A DNA stretch of 64,000 bases from Anolis sagrei (GCF_037176765.1 NC_090027.1:28152349-28216348); one strand, 5' to 3'; positions 10,598 through 22,017 are shown, counted from the stretch's first letter. A program made the numbers and translations. The notes: generated by a model from the sequence alone, not told the origin.

Positions 10598-10801
10598 ATC
10601 CCACATTATGGACCCAGGACCATGTACGCCAATGGTTGGAGTGGGCAATAAAAGAGTATGGTTTAATGGAGATTGACACCAGCCTCTTCCAAAATATGGA
10701 TGGCAAAGAACTGTGCAAGATGAACAAGGACGATTTCCTCCGGACCACTTCCCTCTACAACACCGAAGTTCTGGTATCTCACCTCAATTACCTCAGGGAA
10801 A
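10598..10801 (+). CDS. FLI1: FLI1 coding exon (Pointed domain; human exon 4 equivalent)
   Basis: The 204-bp exon lies between an acceptor CTTCCAATAG and a donor GTACGT. It encodes (D)[30 protein letters not shown] through [15 protein letters not shown] to [13 protein letters not shown] and the first base of a split Ser codon. This is the core of the PNT/SAM-like domain, which in ETS proteins mediates protein contacts. The match to human is close, with conservative changes such as Glu-to-Asp in the MNK(E/D)DF loop. The Trp, Leu and Phe core of the helical bundle is all present. Confidence 0.98.
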
Positions 10802-11829
10802 GTACGTACTTGTTTTGCTTTCCCATCTACAGTCGGCATGTATTCAACGGATGATGGAAGTCCTAGGTCTGCCATCCTTTAGGCACAGGGCTGAGTGTTT
10901 TTGAAGCATTTGAGCATGTCCTGCATTTCAGATCTTCTTTTATTGAATTTCTACAATGCAGATTGGACTCTTGCATCTGGAGATTACTTTAGTTTCTTAT
11001 TCACATTTCATGTTGATTCTTATGTGTCTGTTGCATTTATGCTGTGTTGGATCACATAGTTTTATTGTGAATTTTCATCAAACTTTTCATCAATGTTATT
11101 ATACATTGAGCTGTATTGTGTATATATAGGATTAAGGGAGGATTTTGTTTCAGTTCATGCTAACTTTTTTCTAATTTCCACATGTTCAAGATGGAAGGAA
11201 TTTAAGATTTGAAAATAAATGCTAATATGGGAAAGATCTGATTCATCCATTCAGGCCCTGAGCTCTCAGTTTTTATGCTCAAAAACCTTTGTTTGAATAC
11301 CATGTATGTTCAATTGTGTTAGTTTAGAATTGCCAATGTTTTTATCTGAAAGGCCTCCCAGCTTTACCACATATATATACATGCACAACATCTGTAATAT
11401 CTGTAGCTCCTGAAATTTGCCATTGTAGATGGAGAAGTTGTATATTACGACATTACAAAAACGTTTACTGAAGTTCACAAATTTCCTATATTCATGAAGG
11501 AAAGAACACAAATATGCAAAAGAATAGATTTTCCCATCCCTACTAGATGTACATACAGATAGGACTGGAAGGAGATTGGTTTAGCAGGGAATAAGGGGAA
11601 AGAAAACCATCCAGAGAACAAAATACATTGGTATGAGAGAACCCCAATCCCTATATAAGTTAAGTTTTTTTTTGTTCATATTTTTCTCTTGAAAAGTTGT
11701 GAATAATTCTCAATAATGATATCTGATGCTTTCCATGTCAGCGAATCCATTCTGGGTTTTAGTTGAAACTTTAATGGAGGTATTCTAGCAGCCAAATCTA
11801 GTCTGAAGACAAGGATGGTTCCTCTAAAA
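10802..11829. other. FLI1 intron, no recognised feature
   Basis: AT-rich sequence without a nameable repeat or exon. Confidence 0.4.
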
Positions 11830-11964
11830 TAGTGGTTCTCAACCTGGGGCCCCCAGATGTTTTCGGCCTACAATTCCCAGAAATCCCAGCCAGTTTACCA
11901 GCTGTTAGGATTTCTGGGAGTTGAAGGCCAAAAACATCTGGGGATCCGAGGTTGAGAACCACTG
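11830..11964. mobile_element. Palindromic hAT-type MITE (135 bp)
   Basis: This element has the same length and structure as that at 4034-4168 and ends GGTTGAGAACCACTG. It lies between CTCTAAAA (11822-11829) and CTCTAAAG (11965-11972), a 7/8 target duplication. The second duplication copy is shared with the next hAT element, which begins immediately after it. Confidence 0.92.
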
Positions 11965-11972
11965 CTCTAAAG

Positions 11973-13141
11973 CAATGGCTCTCAACCTTTTTTTTTTTTT
12001 TACCAAGGACCACTGTGACCAGGGACCACTCTCCAAGATTAGTACCTTACTTACTTAGGCGATCCCTCGTTGGCCAAGTAGGGTAGTCTTCCAGGATCAG
12101 TGTTCTGGTGGGTGCGTAGGTGGCCCTATTCTTGATCTGCAACTTCTCCTGCAGTGAGGGCATTGGTTTCCAGGTGGAAGGCGGCCTCGGTCGGGGTTGA
12201 CTTGATGCGCCTTCCTCTTGGCACGTTTCTCTCTTTCGCCCTCCATTCATGCCTCTTCAAATTCTGCAGCAATGCTGGTAACAGCTGACCTCCAGCTGGA
12301 GCGCTCAAGGGCCAGGGCTTCCCAGTTCTCAGAGTCTATGCCAGAGTTTTTAAGGTTGGCTTTGAGCCCATCTTTAAATCTCTTTTCCTGTCCACCAACA
12401 TTTCATTTTTTGTTCTTGAGTTTGGAGTAGAGCAACTGCTTTGGGAGACGGTGGTTGGGCATCCGAACAACATGGCCAGTCCAGTGGAGCTGATGGCGAA
12501 GGACCATTGCTTCAATGCTAGTGGTCTTTGCTTCTTCCAGCACGCTGACCTTTGTCCGCCTGTCTTCCCAATAGATTTGCAGGATTTTCTGGAGGCAGCG
12601 CTGATGGAATCGTACCGAAAGGGTTACGAATCGGCTTTTGGTCAGCTTTAGATTTGGTCTGGTTATTTTGGGTGCTGATTCAGAAAATTGCACTGGATAG
12701 ACCACATCAGCTCTAGTTTCTGATACATAACATATGCCATCCAGTAATCATCATCTTCTTGCCCACAGAAAACCATATTTAATAATCTAGAGCTGATGTG
12801 GTCTATCCAATGCAATTCTCTGAATCAGCTCCCCAAATAACCCCAGGAGCAGGCCTAAAAATGAAGACGCCAAGGTGCCCCCACTTCCAGGCACCACATA
12901 GAATGGCTCTGCTCAGAGGGAGGGAGGAAGAGGAAAAGCAGCAGTCAGGAGGCTTGTTGTTGCGGCTTACATGGGTAATCAGCCTCTTCCCTCCCGACAT
13001 CCCTGTTGCCTCGGCACTATAATAGGGTTTTGCTAGATCACTCACTCTCGTTGCAACAATATAGTAACAGTGAGGTCTCAGACCATATTTTAGTTCTTGC
13101 GGACCACTGGGGGTCCACGAACCACAGGTTGGAAACCACTT
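11973..13141. mobile_element. hAT element with LINE insertion, adjacent to a MITE
   Basis: Ends are CAATGGCTCTCAACC and GGTTGGAAACCACTT. It is flanked by perfect CTCTAAAG copies at 11965-11972 and 13142-13149. The internal part near 12,670-12,850 (CTGATGTGGTCTATCCAATG and AATCAGC blocks) recurs at 30,105 and 31,985, marking one family. A LINE fragment at about 12,040-12,660 is nested within it. Confidence 0.88.
12040..12660 (-). mobile_element. Non-LTR retrotransposon C-terminal fragment
   Basis: The minus strand at 12,403-12,640 encodes FHQRCLQKILQIYWEDRRTK followed by VSVLEEAKTTSIEAMVLRHQ and LHWTGHVVRMPNHRLPKQLL, the conserved tail of a widespread animal LINE ORF. Upstream-strand pieces continue to about 12,040. 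The clade cannot be settled by eye. It is nested in a hAT element. Confidence 0.8.
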
Positions 13142-13149
13142 CTCTAAAG

Positions 13150-14530
13150 TCTGAATTAAAATCCAAAGCAAAATCATTTCTCCACTGGCAAGGAAGACAT
13201 CAATTCCCATTGTTTTATCTTCAGTTGCAATGAGGCAACTGGTCTCATATTTGTTTGTAATCCTTCCCGTTTACTTGCCCCATGTATATTTTGCCTGAGT
13301 CAACTATCTTTTAAATCATAAATGTTAAATATTTCCTGCCAAGTCCTTTTTTTTTCTCCCACATCTGACTTGGCACCAGGATGGTGGCATTCACATTGCC
13401 ACTCTGGTATTTTCTGGTCTTGTCACAATGGGATGACTTCCAAACAAGTTCTGAATCTCCTCCCCACGCTTTGCACCAGTGGCCCATAGGGTGAAAACAC
13501 CAGTTGCTTGTCCATCGCCCTCTCCCTTCTGGCATCCTTGGCTATAATTTGGGAGGCTTTGACAAATATATAAAAGTTTTGTCCTCATTAAAGTAGACTC
13601 ATGGGCCAAACAGGCTACTGGAGATGGGTCTTTTCCAAGCAGGGGCTCTTACGTAGGCCTAATGACAGTCTGGTTTCTAGATTTCTGGGTAACTCCCTTG
13701 TGGCGCAACGCCTTTTTGAAGGGAATTTATTGTTTTTCCAGACTTAATTTCCAGGGACTGTTTAGTGCTGAGTTTCTGAAGTACAAAAAAGCATTCTGCT
13801 GGATGGCTTCCCATTCCCCCATTACAGAGCCTGATAGGGACATAGTGATCTACTGGCTACAAGTGAGTAGCACTTTTTGAGGCAAGGACCAAGAATCATG
13901 GCCGGATTTCAGACACGGGGATCAAACGCTTCCTTTGTTTGCCTTCAGAGACCCTTGTAATTTTGGCTCTCTCCCCAAGACTGGGAAGCCAATAAGGGTG
14001 TGTTTATATGTTGCAATGACTGACAGCAACCCTACAGAGATTCCTTATGCCAGTTGTGAGAGCACAAGCTGTGTGTTGGATAGCATGGGTGTGTTTGTAC
14101 TGGCACTTTGCCACTGGGTTATGGCAAGAACTACTTCACAGTGGTTGGGCATGGCCAGCAATAGTTTGATGTTAAAAATAAAATGCTGAAAAGCTGCAGC
14201 TATAGTTTTGGGATAGCCATGTAGCCTACTTTTCAGAGAACAGTCCCTCTATTTCAAGTGCTGCTTATTTTGGATGCACCATCCAAAGAAGTCTAGTGGC
14301 TGCTTTGCAGTTTTAAGTGCTGCTAATTTCAGAGGCACCGTTCAGAAGCTTCTAATGACTGATTTATGCATTGCAGTTTGGGGTGTACACTTGATGCTTG
14401 TTGTTGCTTTTGAGTGTACCTTTTAAAACGCTGATGTATGGATGAGGCATACCATATATATTATGCATTGGTTTGACCTCATGTATAAGTCGAGGCAGGT
14501 TTTGGAGCCAAAAACATGAATTTTGAAAAA
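13150..14530. other. FLI1 intron, no recognised feature
   Basis: About 1.4 kb without a nameable repeat or exon. Short ORFs here have no recognisable product. Confidence 0.4.
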
Positions 14531-14532
14531 TG

Positions 14533-15028
14533 GAATCATAGAATCAAAGAGTTGGAAGAGAACTCATGGGCCATCCAGTCCAACCCCATTCTGCCAAGAA
14601 ACAGGAATATTGCATTCAAATCACCCCTGACAGATGGCCATCCAGCCTCTGTTTAAAAGCTTCCAAAGAAGGAGCCTCCACCACACTCCGGGGCAGAGAG
14701 TTCCACTGCTGAACGGCTCTCACAGTCAGTAAGTTCTTCCTAATGTTCAGATGGAATCTCCTTTCTTGTAGTTTGGAGCCATTGTTCCGTGTCCTAGTCT
14801 CCAGGGAAGCAGAAAACAAGCTTGCTCCCTCCTCCCTGTGGCTTCCTCTCACATATGTATACATGGCTATCATATCTCCTCTCAGCCTTCTCTTCTTCAG
14901 GCTAAACATGCCCAGCTCCTTAAGCCGCTCCTCATAGGGCTTGTTCTCTAGACCCTTGATCATTTTAGTCGCCCTCCTCTGGACACATTCCAGCTTGTCA
15001 ATATCTCTCTTGAATTGTGGTGGCCAGA
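14533..15028 (-). mobile_element. CR1 LINE, 5'-truncated
   Basis: The minus strand encodes 139 residues of the CR1 ORF2 C-terminus: [40 protein letters not shown] and RKNLLTVRAVQQWNSLPRSV. The 3' end at the low side has the ATTCTATGATT-type short repeat of CR1 seen in reverse. This copy is open through its coding part, so it is relatively young. Confidence 0.95.
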
Positions 15029-15334
15029 AGATCATTTAAAGTGTAAGGAACTACCACTGCCTTAGCGGACAAACCCTAGTTGCTGTCTCTGCCACTGTTT
15101 TCCCATGCAGACATCCAAAGATACCTCTCGACACTCTGTTCAGAGAATTGGATAGTTCCTTTTTAAATAAAAGTTAAGATACAGAATTGCAAAAGAAAAG
15201 AACTTTCCTCTTCTCTTAGTTGAGTGGTGAAAGGTAAGAGCTTTCTCCATCCTATGAAAACCTAAAAGAAGCATTGACACCCCCTTAGACAGTACTTTCT
15301 CATGCTCCTCTGAAGGGGAACACCAAGGAGTTGT

Positions 15335-15604
15335 GTTTTTTTTTTCCATGTCAGGAGCGACTTGAGAAACCGCAAGTCACTTCTGCTGTGAGAGAATTGG
15401 CCGTCTGCAAGGACATTGCCCAGGGGATGCCCTGATGTTTTGATGTTTTACCATCCTTGTGGGGGGCTTCTCTCATGTCCCCACTTGGGGAGACGGAACT
15501 GACAGAGGGAGCTCATCCACACTCTCCCCGGATTCGAACCTCCAACCTGTCTGTCTTCAGTCCCGCTGACACAAGGGTTTAACCAATTGTGCCACCTGGG
15601 GCTC
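15335..15604 (-). mobile_element. Sauria-type tRNA-derived SINE
   Basis: In reverse, the tRNA-like head is at the high-coordinate end (GGAGCCCCAGGTGGCACAAT and GGTTCGAATCCGGGG box B), and the tail ends in an A run that appears here as a T run. The body block GTCAGGAGCGACTTGAGAAA is shared with four other copies in this window. Confidence 0.92.
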
Positions 15605-16924
15605 CAAGGAGTTGCTTCTTCTTCTTTTAAGTTCTCTGAGGATGGGCTAAACATTTTCTTTTAGGTCCTTTCAGGTTCTTTAAGGTTCTCTGGGGTTGGG
15701 CCGAACTTTTTCTTTTAGATCCTTTTAGGTTCTCTAGTGTTGGGCTAAACTTTCACCTTTCCCCACTCATAATATGCCAAGACATAGCACATAGTGGTCA
15801 GAATATTCATGGTTTCCTGGTGAACCCCACATATGTGGACTTCAGTTAGTTCAATCAAATGACATTTTTGCCTCTCCTCTTCTTTCCTGCCTCTTTTCCT
15901 CCCTTTCCCAGGACAGTTAGTTCAAGAGGGTGGACACTTGCATCTCAATTGGGAAGTCATTTAGCCGCAAACAGGCTTGCATCTCAACATTGCTCCTTCT
16001 ACCTCCTATTTTTTTTCCTGTTTTTCTCCATGCCATTAACTTTTGCCATCTCTGTTCTCTGCACTACCCCCCCCCCCCCCACACACACACACACACACCA
16101 TATGTCTCCTCGCTTCCCCTCCCTTTTTCATTTAAGCTTTCTTAATAGAAAACACATTTTGCTTCTTTTTCTGGTGTTCCCACCAGAAACCTCAGACTGC
16201 CGGGCAAAGGTGAGGACTTGGAGCAATAAACCTAGGCAGCTCTTACCCTCTTGGAGGCTGGGCCTGTGTTTTTTCGGCAAAAAGTGGCCCTCTCCTTCAT
16301 CTCCCCAGTTCAATCAAATGACATTTTTGCCTCTCCTCTTTTTTCCTGCCTCTTTTCCTCTCTTTCCCAGGACAGTTCACGGCACCAGTCAGCAACTGAG
16401 CTGCATAGGCAGTCTGTTTAACCAGTGGAAACCTCGTCCCCTGGCACTTCCCTGCCTGGCTGGTGTTCCTCATGCTGAGCTTTGAAATCAGGATCCATTG
16501 CCAGTATGCCAGAAAAATGTGTCAGACATAAAGTATTTCCTCACCCGACATTTGAGAGGAACAAAAACAAAGCAGGCCAGACACCAAGGATATATGCACA
16601 CATTATTCCGAACTGGTGCCCATTCATTTCGAAGGCCAGTTTGAGAAGTGGGCCCTATCAGCTGTAGCTCTATGGTGTTTTCCCTTTCTGATGTTATTTT
16701 TACCCTACTAATGGATAAGGTTGAGATAAATTGTGTGCAACCTGCAAAGATTCCTGTCATAATGCATCTATTATAATTTCAAGATGTGAAAGATTTGGTT
16801 AGGACTGTTTGATGCAATGCAATGAGAGGTCATCTAGACAGTTAGAAAGACCCAATGATGCAAATCTCATGTGACTGCCTAATTATCAAACATGGGCACA
16901 GAAATCTCTGTATTTCACTGCCAA
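15605..16924. other. FLI1 intron with local duplications and pyrimidine tracts
   Basis: A three-unit tandem repeat of roughly 45-50 bp (GTTCTCTGGGGTTGGGC-type) lies at about 15,629-15,760. A 70-bp pyrimidine-rich block at 15,849-15,919 is repeated at 16,312-16,380. A C run followed by (CA)n lies at 16,067-16,098. No exon is seen; long open frames here come from low-complexity sequence. Confidence 0.6.
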
Positions 16925-16927
16925 CAT

Positions 16928-17196
16928 TTAAACCAGTGGCGCAATGGGTTAAACCTTTGTGCTGGCAGGACTGAAGACCGACAGGTCGCAGGTTTGAATC
17001 CGAGGAGAGGTGGATGAGCTCCTTCTATCAGCTCCAGCTCCTCTTGCGGGGACATGAGAGAAGCTTCCCACAAGGATGATAAAAACATCAAATCATCCAG
17101 GCATCCCCTGGGCAATGTCCTTGCAGATGGCCAATTCTCTCACACCAGAAGCGACTTGCAGTTTCTCAAGTCGCTCCTGACATGACAAAAACAAAA
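16928..17196 (+). mobile_element. Sauria-type tRNA-derived SINE
   Basis: The tRNA-like head CAGTGGCGCAATGGGTTAAA is followed by box B CAGGTTTGAATCCGAGG and the family body CACAAGGATGATAAAAACATC, ending GTCGCTCCTGACATGACAAA and an A-rich tail. Confidence 0.92.
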
Positions 17197-18316
17197 ACTG
17201 CCCAACATTTCACAGATGAAATCCAGGACAGCTGTGGTCAAGTAACATCAGAGAATGGTCAAGATGGCAAACGTTATGAGTGAAAAGGACGAACAAGCTA
17301 GGAGAGAGTGCAGCAGTTTGCTATTCCCTGAGCTTACTGGGAAGATTTAGGTTCCATGTCCTCCTCTCTTCTTTCTCTTGATTTAATTTAATTTTGCAAT
17401 CTGATCTCAGTTAAGAGCTGTTGGAAGTAAGCTGAGGACAAGGAGGAAGTTGGAAGAAAAGATAGAAACTGGGATATTTGAATGTCCGTGCCAAACTGAG
17501 GCATTTAAATTATTTTAGTGCTTCTTCACTCTAAACAAAGCAGAAATCTGTCAAGAGCTTGAGAAACTTCCTTCTTTTGGATTGCAATTTCCACAATTCT
17601 AGGAATCCTGGAAATTGTCATTTAAAATTATGTTTTTTCCAAGTTTGCACACTATATTCAAAGAAAACCAGAGCATCAGAGAAAAACTCTTGCTAATAGA
17701 AACTCTTCCTGATATATTGGCTTTCCACAGCTGAGAGATTTCTTTTTTCATGCTGGAGTACTGAAATATGTGCTCTGCTTACCGTGTTCTGAAGTGTACA
17801 TCCCCTCGAGAATTATTGTGATATAAATATTTGGAGTATGTAGAGTGGCTCTAACAATCTAATCTACTTCTATGGTCAATATTTGTTAGAATGGAAAACA
17901 AAACAAAACTATGATGCCTTCTACTATGATCCTTTCATTTACAGAGATACAGGATGAGCACATAGGTATTTGAGAGGAATTCCAGAATCACTCGATCTGG
18001 TTTCTATACATGGAATGAAAAGAAGTATTTTTTCATGTAAGGCAGAAAAATGCCTTAGAGCAGTCTTGAAATTGTGTGTATTCTTTGGCACTACAAATGC
18101 AGGAATGACCAGAAGAACTTTGGAAATTTCTCTTACACAGTAAATCTAGAGGTATTTCTCACATATGAGCACATTCATTCAGTCCTGTATTATTTCCTGA
18201 CAAAAAAGCAGTTTTTCTTTGTGTTGGAATTGAGTTTTTCAGTTACTATTCTTATGGTTTTGTTGATTTGTGTTTTGCTTGTATTGCAATAAATCTCTTC
18301 TTCTTTTTCCTCCCAG
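17197..18316. other. FLI1 intron, no recognised feature
   Basis: No nameable repeat is seen. It ends in the polypyrimidine tract and acceptor of the next exon. Confidence 0.4.
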
Positions 18317-18385
18317 GTAGCTCATTGCTTTCTTACAATACAACAACCCATACGGAGCCATCCTCTCGAATCAGTGCCAAAGAAG
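18317..18385 (+). CDS. FLI1: FLI1 coding exon (linker; human exon 5 equivalent)
   Basis: The 69-bp exon follows a strong acceptor (TTCTTTTTCCTCCCAG) and precedes a donor GTGAGA. It encodes (S)SSLLSYNTTTHTEPSSRISAKE and the first base of a split Asp codon. Human has [22 protein letters not shown], so this copy has one additional Ser. The exon codes for part of the flexible region between the Pointed and ETS domains. Its length is a multiple of three, so skipping would keep the frame. Confidence 0.95.
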
Positions 18386-18896
18386 GTGAGACAATTTCTC
18401 TTCATTGTGAAATGTATCTTATTAATTGTTTATCTAATATCTTTAATGTGAAACTACCAAATAAAAACAGGTCTGGAGCTCAGTTGGAGTGGAGAGGGAG
18501 TATCAAATTAAGCTTGTACTTCTACTGCTCCCCAAAAGTCCTCATAAATGGCTGATAGTTTGAGAGGTTAGGAAGTGTAGGACCAAAAGAGTATATATGG
18601 ATCTCCACATGCTTACTTCTAGATTTTGCTTCAAATTTAGAGAGGACTACTAATATTTTAATGCTTACAAAGCAATACAAAAAAAGGTTTCATCAGGGTA
18701 CAGGAGAGTGATCAAGTGACCCGTGTCCCTCCTCATTTTGCTTCTATAGTGCTCTTTGTAAGAGATTCTTTCTAATGGCACTTTATCTTTAAATTGAGCT
18801 TTAATTCATTTATAAGCTTATTGCATTATTTGTTATAGTGAATAATTGAAAAATCATCTTATTTTAAGTGAAACATTCCTTGTATGACTTTCATTT
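18386..18896. other. FLI1 intron, no recognised feature
   Basis: AT-rich intron start with no nameable element. Confidence 0.4.
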
Positions 18897-19170
18897 TTTA
18901 AAAATAGTTTTTATTGAAAATTTTTATCCTTTACATAAAAGAAGAGATAGGGGGGATTGGGGAAAGATCGTGGGGAAAGGTGAAAAGAAATAATAATACA
19001 AAAATTCATTCTAGACCACGTCTAGAAAGTAAAAGACCCAAAAGAAGAAGAATGATAAATACAAAGGGAAGCTAAAACCCATTGTTAAGAGGAACGGAAG
19101 AAACTGACCCCCCTCTCCCGTATTTTTCCCCTCCTTTCCCCCCTCCTCCTCCCCCCTCTCCCCCCCCCCC
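18897..19170 (-). mobile_element. Possible LINE 3' tail with pyrimidine tract
   Basis: TTTTTATTGAAAATTTTTAT at the start is the reverse complement of a common LINE 3' end in reptiles. It is followed by purine-rich sequence and a CT/C-run at 19,130-19,172. Family assignment is tentative. Confidence 0.35.
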
Positions 19171-19204
19171 CCAATAAAAACAGTGTTTTCATTTTAAACT
19201 TTAG

Positions 19205-19335
19205 GATGTTGTTATGTGCCTTCAAGTCATTTCCAGTCATGGGGTTTTCTGGGCAACATTTGTTCATATGGGTTGTCCTTTGTTTTGTTTTTCCCTGAGG
19301 CTAAGAAAGTCTTGCTTTCCCAAGGTTATCCGCTG
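19205..19335 (-). mobile_element. Reptile tRNA/CORE-like SINE fragment
   Basis: In reverse complement it matches the tail half of the SINE family at 32,107 (blocks GTTATGTGCCTTCAAGTCAT, ATGGGGTTTTCT and CCCAAGGTTATC). Confidence 0.65.
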
Positions 19336-19810
19336 CCACTTTAATATTTAGAGTGAGGTGGGATATAAGCATATTAATGAAAACATCCTTGTGGCTCCCA
19401 TCTTGGTAGGGCTGTGAATCCACTCTTGATTCCAAAGGAGCTGTCCAAGGTGCTGAGCCTTACCTGGAAATAGCCTCCTTGGAGAGTTCTTTCCAAGCTC
19501 AGACTAAACTTGGAACAGATGCGTCATCCCATTGACTGGTCAGATACTAGTCCCTACTGGATATACTGCCACCAAAATTATGTCATTTCCTTTTCATTGC
19601 TCTCCCTCCTTTCCTCTGTAGTGGTTTCACTGTGTGATGAAGCTGAAGCAAGCAGTACCATCTCACCCTACTGCTCTTTAATTCATATATGAAGCCACTG
19701 GGTGAGGTCATTAGAGGCTTTGGATTTGAGTGCTAGATTTCTTGCATCTTTTGATACTTTGTGTAGAAGGTACTGCTGATCCCAGAAGTCATAATGAAGA
19801 ATTCCTAGAT

Positions 19811-19912
19811 CAAAGGTCCTCAAACTACGGCCCAAGGGGCGGATACGGCCCTCCAAAGTCATTTACCCGGCCCTCACTCAGGGTCAACCTGGCTGAAATG
19901 ACTTGAAAGCAC

Positions 19913-19947
<35 letters not shown>

Positions 19948-20179
19948 CCTATCTCATCAGCCAAAAGCCCACACTTCCCACTGAAATACTAATAAGCTTA
20001 TATTTGTTAAAATTGTTCTTCATTTTAATTATTATATTGTTTTAAAGTGTTTTTGCACTACAAATAAGATATGTGCAGTGTGCATAGGAATTCATTTATG
20101 TTTTTTATTATAATCTAGCCCTCCAACAGTTTGAGGGTCTGTGACCTGGCCTTCTTTTTAAAAAGTTTGAGGACCCCCG
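19811..20179. mobile_element. hAT (Charlie-like) element, 369 bp
   Basis: Ends are CAAAGGTCCTCAAACTACGG and AAGTTTGAGGACCCCCG, the terminal inverted repeats typical of Charlie-like hATs. The flanks TCCTAGAT and TTCTAGAT are a 7/8 target duplication. A (CAA)n run lies inside at 19,914-19,946. No transposase is encoded. Confidence 0.88.
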
Positions 20180-20239
20180 TTCTAGATCATTCCCAAGAAA
20201 ATTGAGGGGAGGAATCAGCAAATGTGGCACTCCTTCCAA

Positions 20240-20386
20240 GGGCTCTTCCACACATCCATATAATCCAGAATATCAAGGCAGAAAATCCCACAGTGCTTTG
20301 AACTGGGTTAATTGAGTCCATACTGCCATATATTCCAGTTCAAAGCAGATAATGTGGGATTTTAATCAACTGTGTGGAAGGGCCCT
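20240..20386. mobile_element. Palindromic MITE
   Basis: It begins GGGCTCTTCCACACA and ends TGTGTGGAAGGGCCCT; the inner arms share TTTGAACTGGGTTA and CCAGTTCAAAGCAGATAATG. The terminal GGAAGGGCCCT is reused inside every unit of the minisatellite that follows directly. Confidence 0.8.
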
Positions 20387-21480
20387 AAGACGTAATTTTC
20401 CCACAGGTTGGGGATCATTTTCTTGCATCCTCTGTTTGGAAGGGCCCTAAGACTCCATTTTCCCACAGGTTGGGGATCATCTTCTTGCATCTTCTGTTTG
20501 GAAGGGACCTAAGACTCCATTTTCCCACAGGTTGGGGATCATCTTCTTGCATCTTCTGTTTGGAAGGGACCTAAGACTCCATTTTCCCACAGGTTGGGGA
20601 TCATCTTCTTGCATCTTCTGTTTGGAAGGGCCCTAAGACTCCATTTTCCCACAGGTTGGGGATCATCTTCTTGCATCCTCTGTTTGGAAGGGCCCTAAGA
20701 CTCCATTTTCCCACAGGTTGGGGATCATCTTCTTGCATCTTCTGTTTGGAAGGGCCCTAAGACTTCATTTTCCCACAGGTTGGGGATCATCTTCTTGCAT
20801 CTTCTATTCGGAAGGGCCCTAAGACTTCATTTTCCCACAGGTTGGGGATCATCTTCTTGCATCTTCTGTTTGGAAGGGACCTAAGACTTCATTTTCCCAC
20901 AGGTTGGGGATCATCTTCTTGCATCTTCTATTTGGAAGGGCCCTAAGACTTCATTTTCCCACAGGTTGGGGATCATCTTCTTGCATCTTCTGTTTGGAAG
21001 GGACCTAAGACTTCATTTTCCCACAGGTTGGGGATCATCTTCTTGCATCTTCTATTTGGAAGGGCCCTAAGACTTCATTTTCCCACAGGTTGGGGATCAT
21101 CTTCTTACATCCTGTGTTTGGAAGGGTCCTAAGACTTCATTTTCCCACAGATTGGGGATCATCTTCTTGCATCCTCTGTTTGGAAGGGTCCTAAGACTCC
21201 ATTTTCCCACAGGTTGGGGATCATCTTCTTGCATCTTTTGTTTGGAAGGGGCCTAAGACTTCATTTTCCCACAGGTTGGGTATCATCTTCTTGCATCTTC
21301 TGTTTGGAAGGGACCTAAGACTCCATTTTCCCACAGGTTGCGGATCATCTTCTTGCATCTTTTGTTTGGAAGGGGCCTAAGACTTCATTTTCCCACAGGT
21401 TGGGTATCATCTTCTTGCATCTTCTGTTTGGAAGGGCCCTAAGACTCCATTTTCCCACAGGTTGGGGATCATCTTCTTGC
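20377..21480 (+). repeat. 62-bp minisatellite, about 17-18 units
   Basis: Units of exactly 62 bp repeat from the end of the MITE to 21,480; for example CAGGTTGGGGATC starts at matching places 62 bp apart. Each unit contains TTTGGAAGGGCCCTAAGAC, then ATTTTCCCACAGGTTGGGG and CATCTTCTTGCATCTTC. The unit is therefore a fusion of a MITE end with adjacent flank. On the transcribed strand every unit carries a pyrimidine tract followed by CAG/G, a 3' splice-site-like motif, and TCTTCTT-type pyrimidine motifs. Confidence 0.95.
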
Positions 21481-22017
21481 AGACTCCCTCCCTCCAGTTA
21501 GCTAAGCCACTGGGATGTGATGAGAATTATGGTGTAGCATATATAGGAACACCAGATAGTAGATCTGGATTACATCTGTAACTACTCTTTGGCTTTGATT
21601 TGCTGTAAGGAAGGAACAGATTTCAACAAGTGAAACATTCCTTGTATGACTTTCCATCCATAGCACTCCACCATCACCTGCTTTGCTCCAGCAGTGGGGT
21701 TCTGGACTTTAGCTAACTCATGCCTTTGTGCCATCTGTTTCAGCATGAGGCAGGCATTTTTATATTATAGCAATTCAGCAAAAAAGCTGTGTCTCATCCT
21801 ACTGCCTGATTCCCACATCCTGCAGCAGCTAACTCCATTTCCCCTAGCAATCACTTAATCTAAATCCCAGCTTCACCCTGGCTTTATGGGCCTAACCCTC
21901 TGCACAGACAGCAAAAGCAGGCAGGGTCTGTTTCAGTTTAACATTTGCTAACCTCAAGTCTATGCTGAGAGCTGAAGGGTTTAGTTTAAGAAAATGGGGG
22001 TGGGAGGGGGGCACCAT
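21481..22017. other. FLI1 intron, no recognised feature
   Basis: No nameable repeat or exon. Confidence 0.4.

Noticed and set aside
16128-16313. Host exon suggested by AATAAACCTAGGCAG and open minus frame
   Set aside because: No splice signals or homology; the AATAAA is isolated.
15859-16485. 208-codon open frame on the + strand
   Set aside because: It runs through pyrimidine-rich and (CA)n low-complexity DNA and contains a local duplication; the protein is Phe/Pro/His runs.
20377-21480. CRISPR-like array
   Set aside because: Repeats are contiguous 62-bp units with no unique spacers, in a vertebrate intron.
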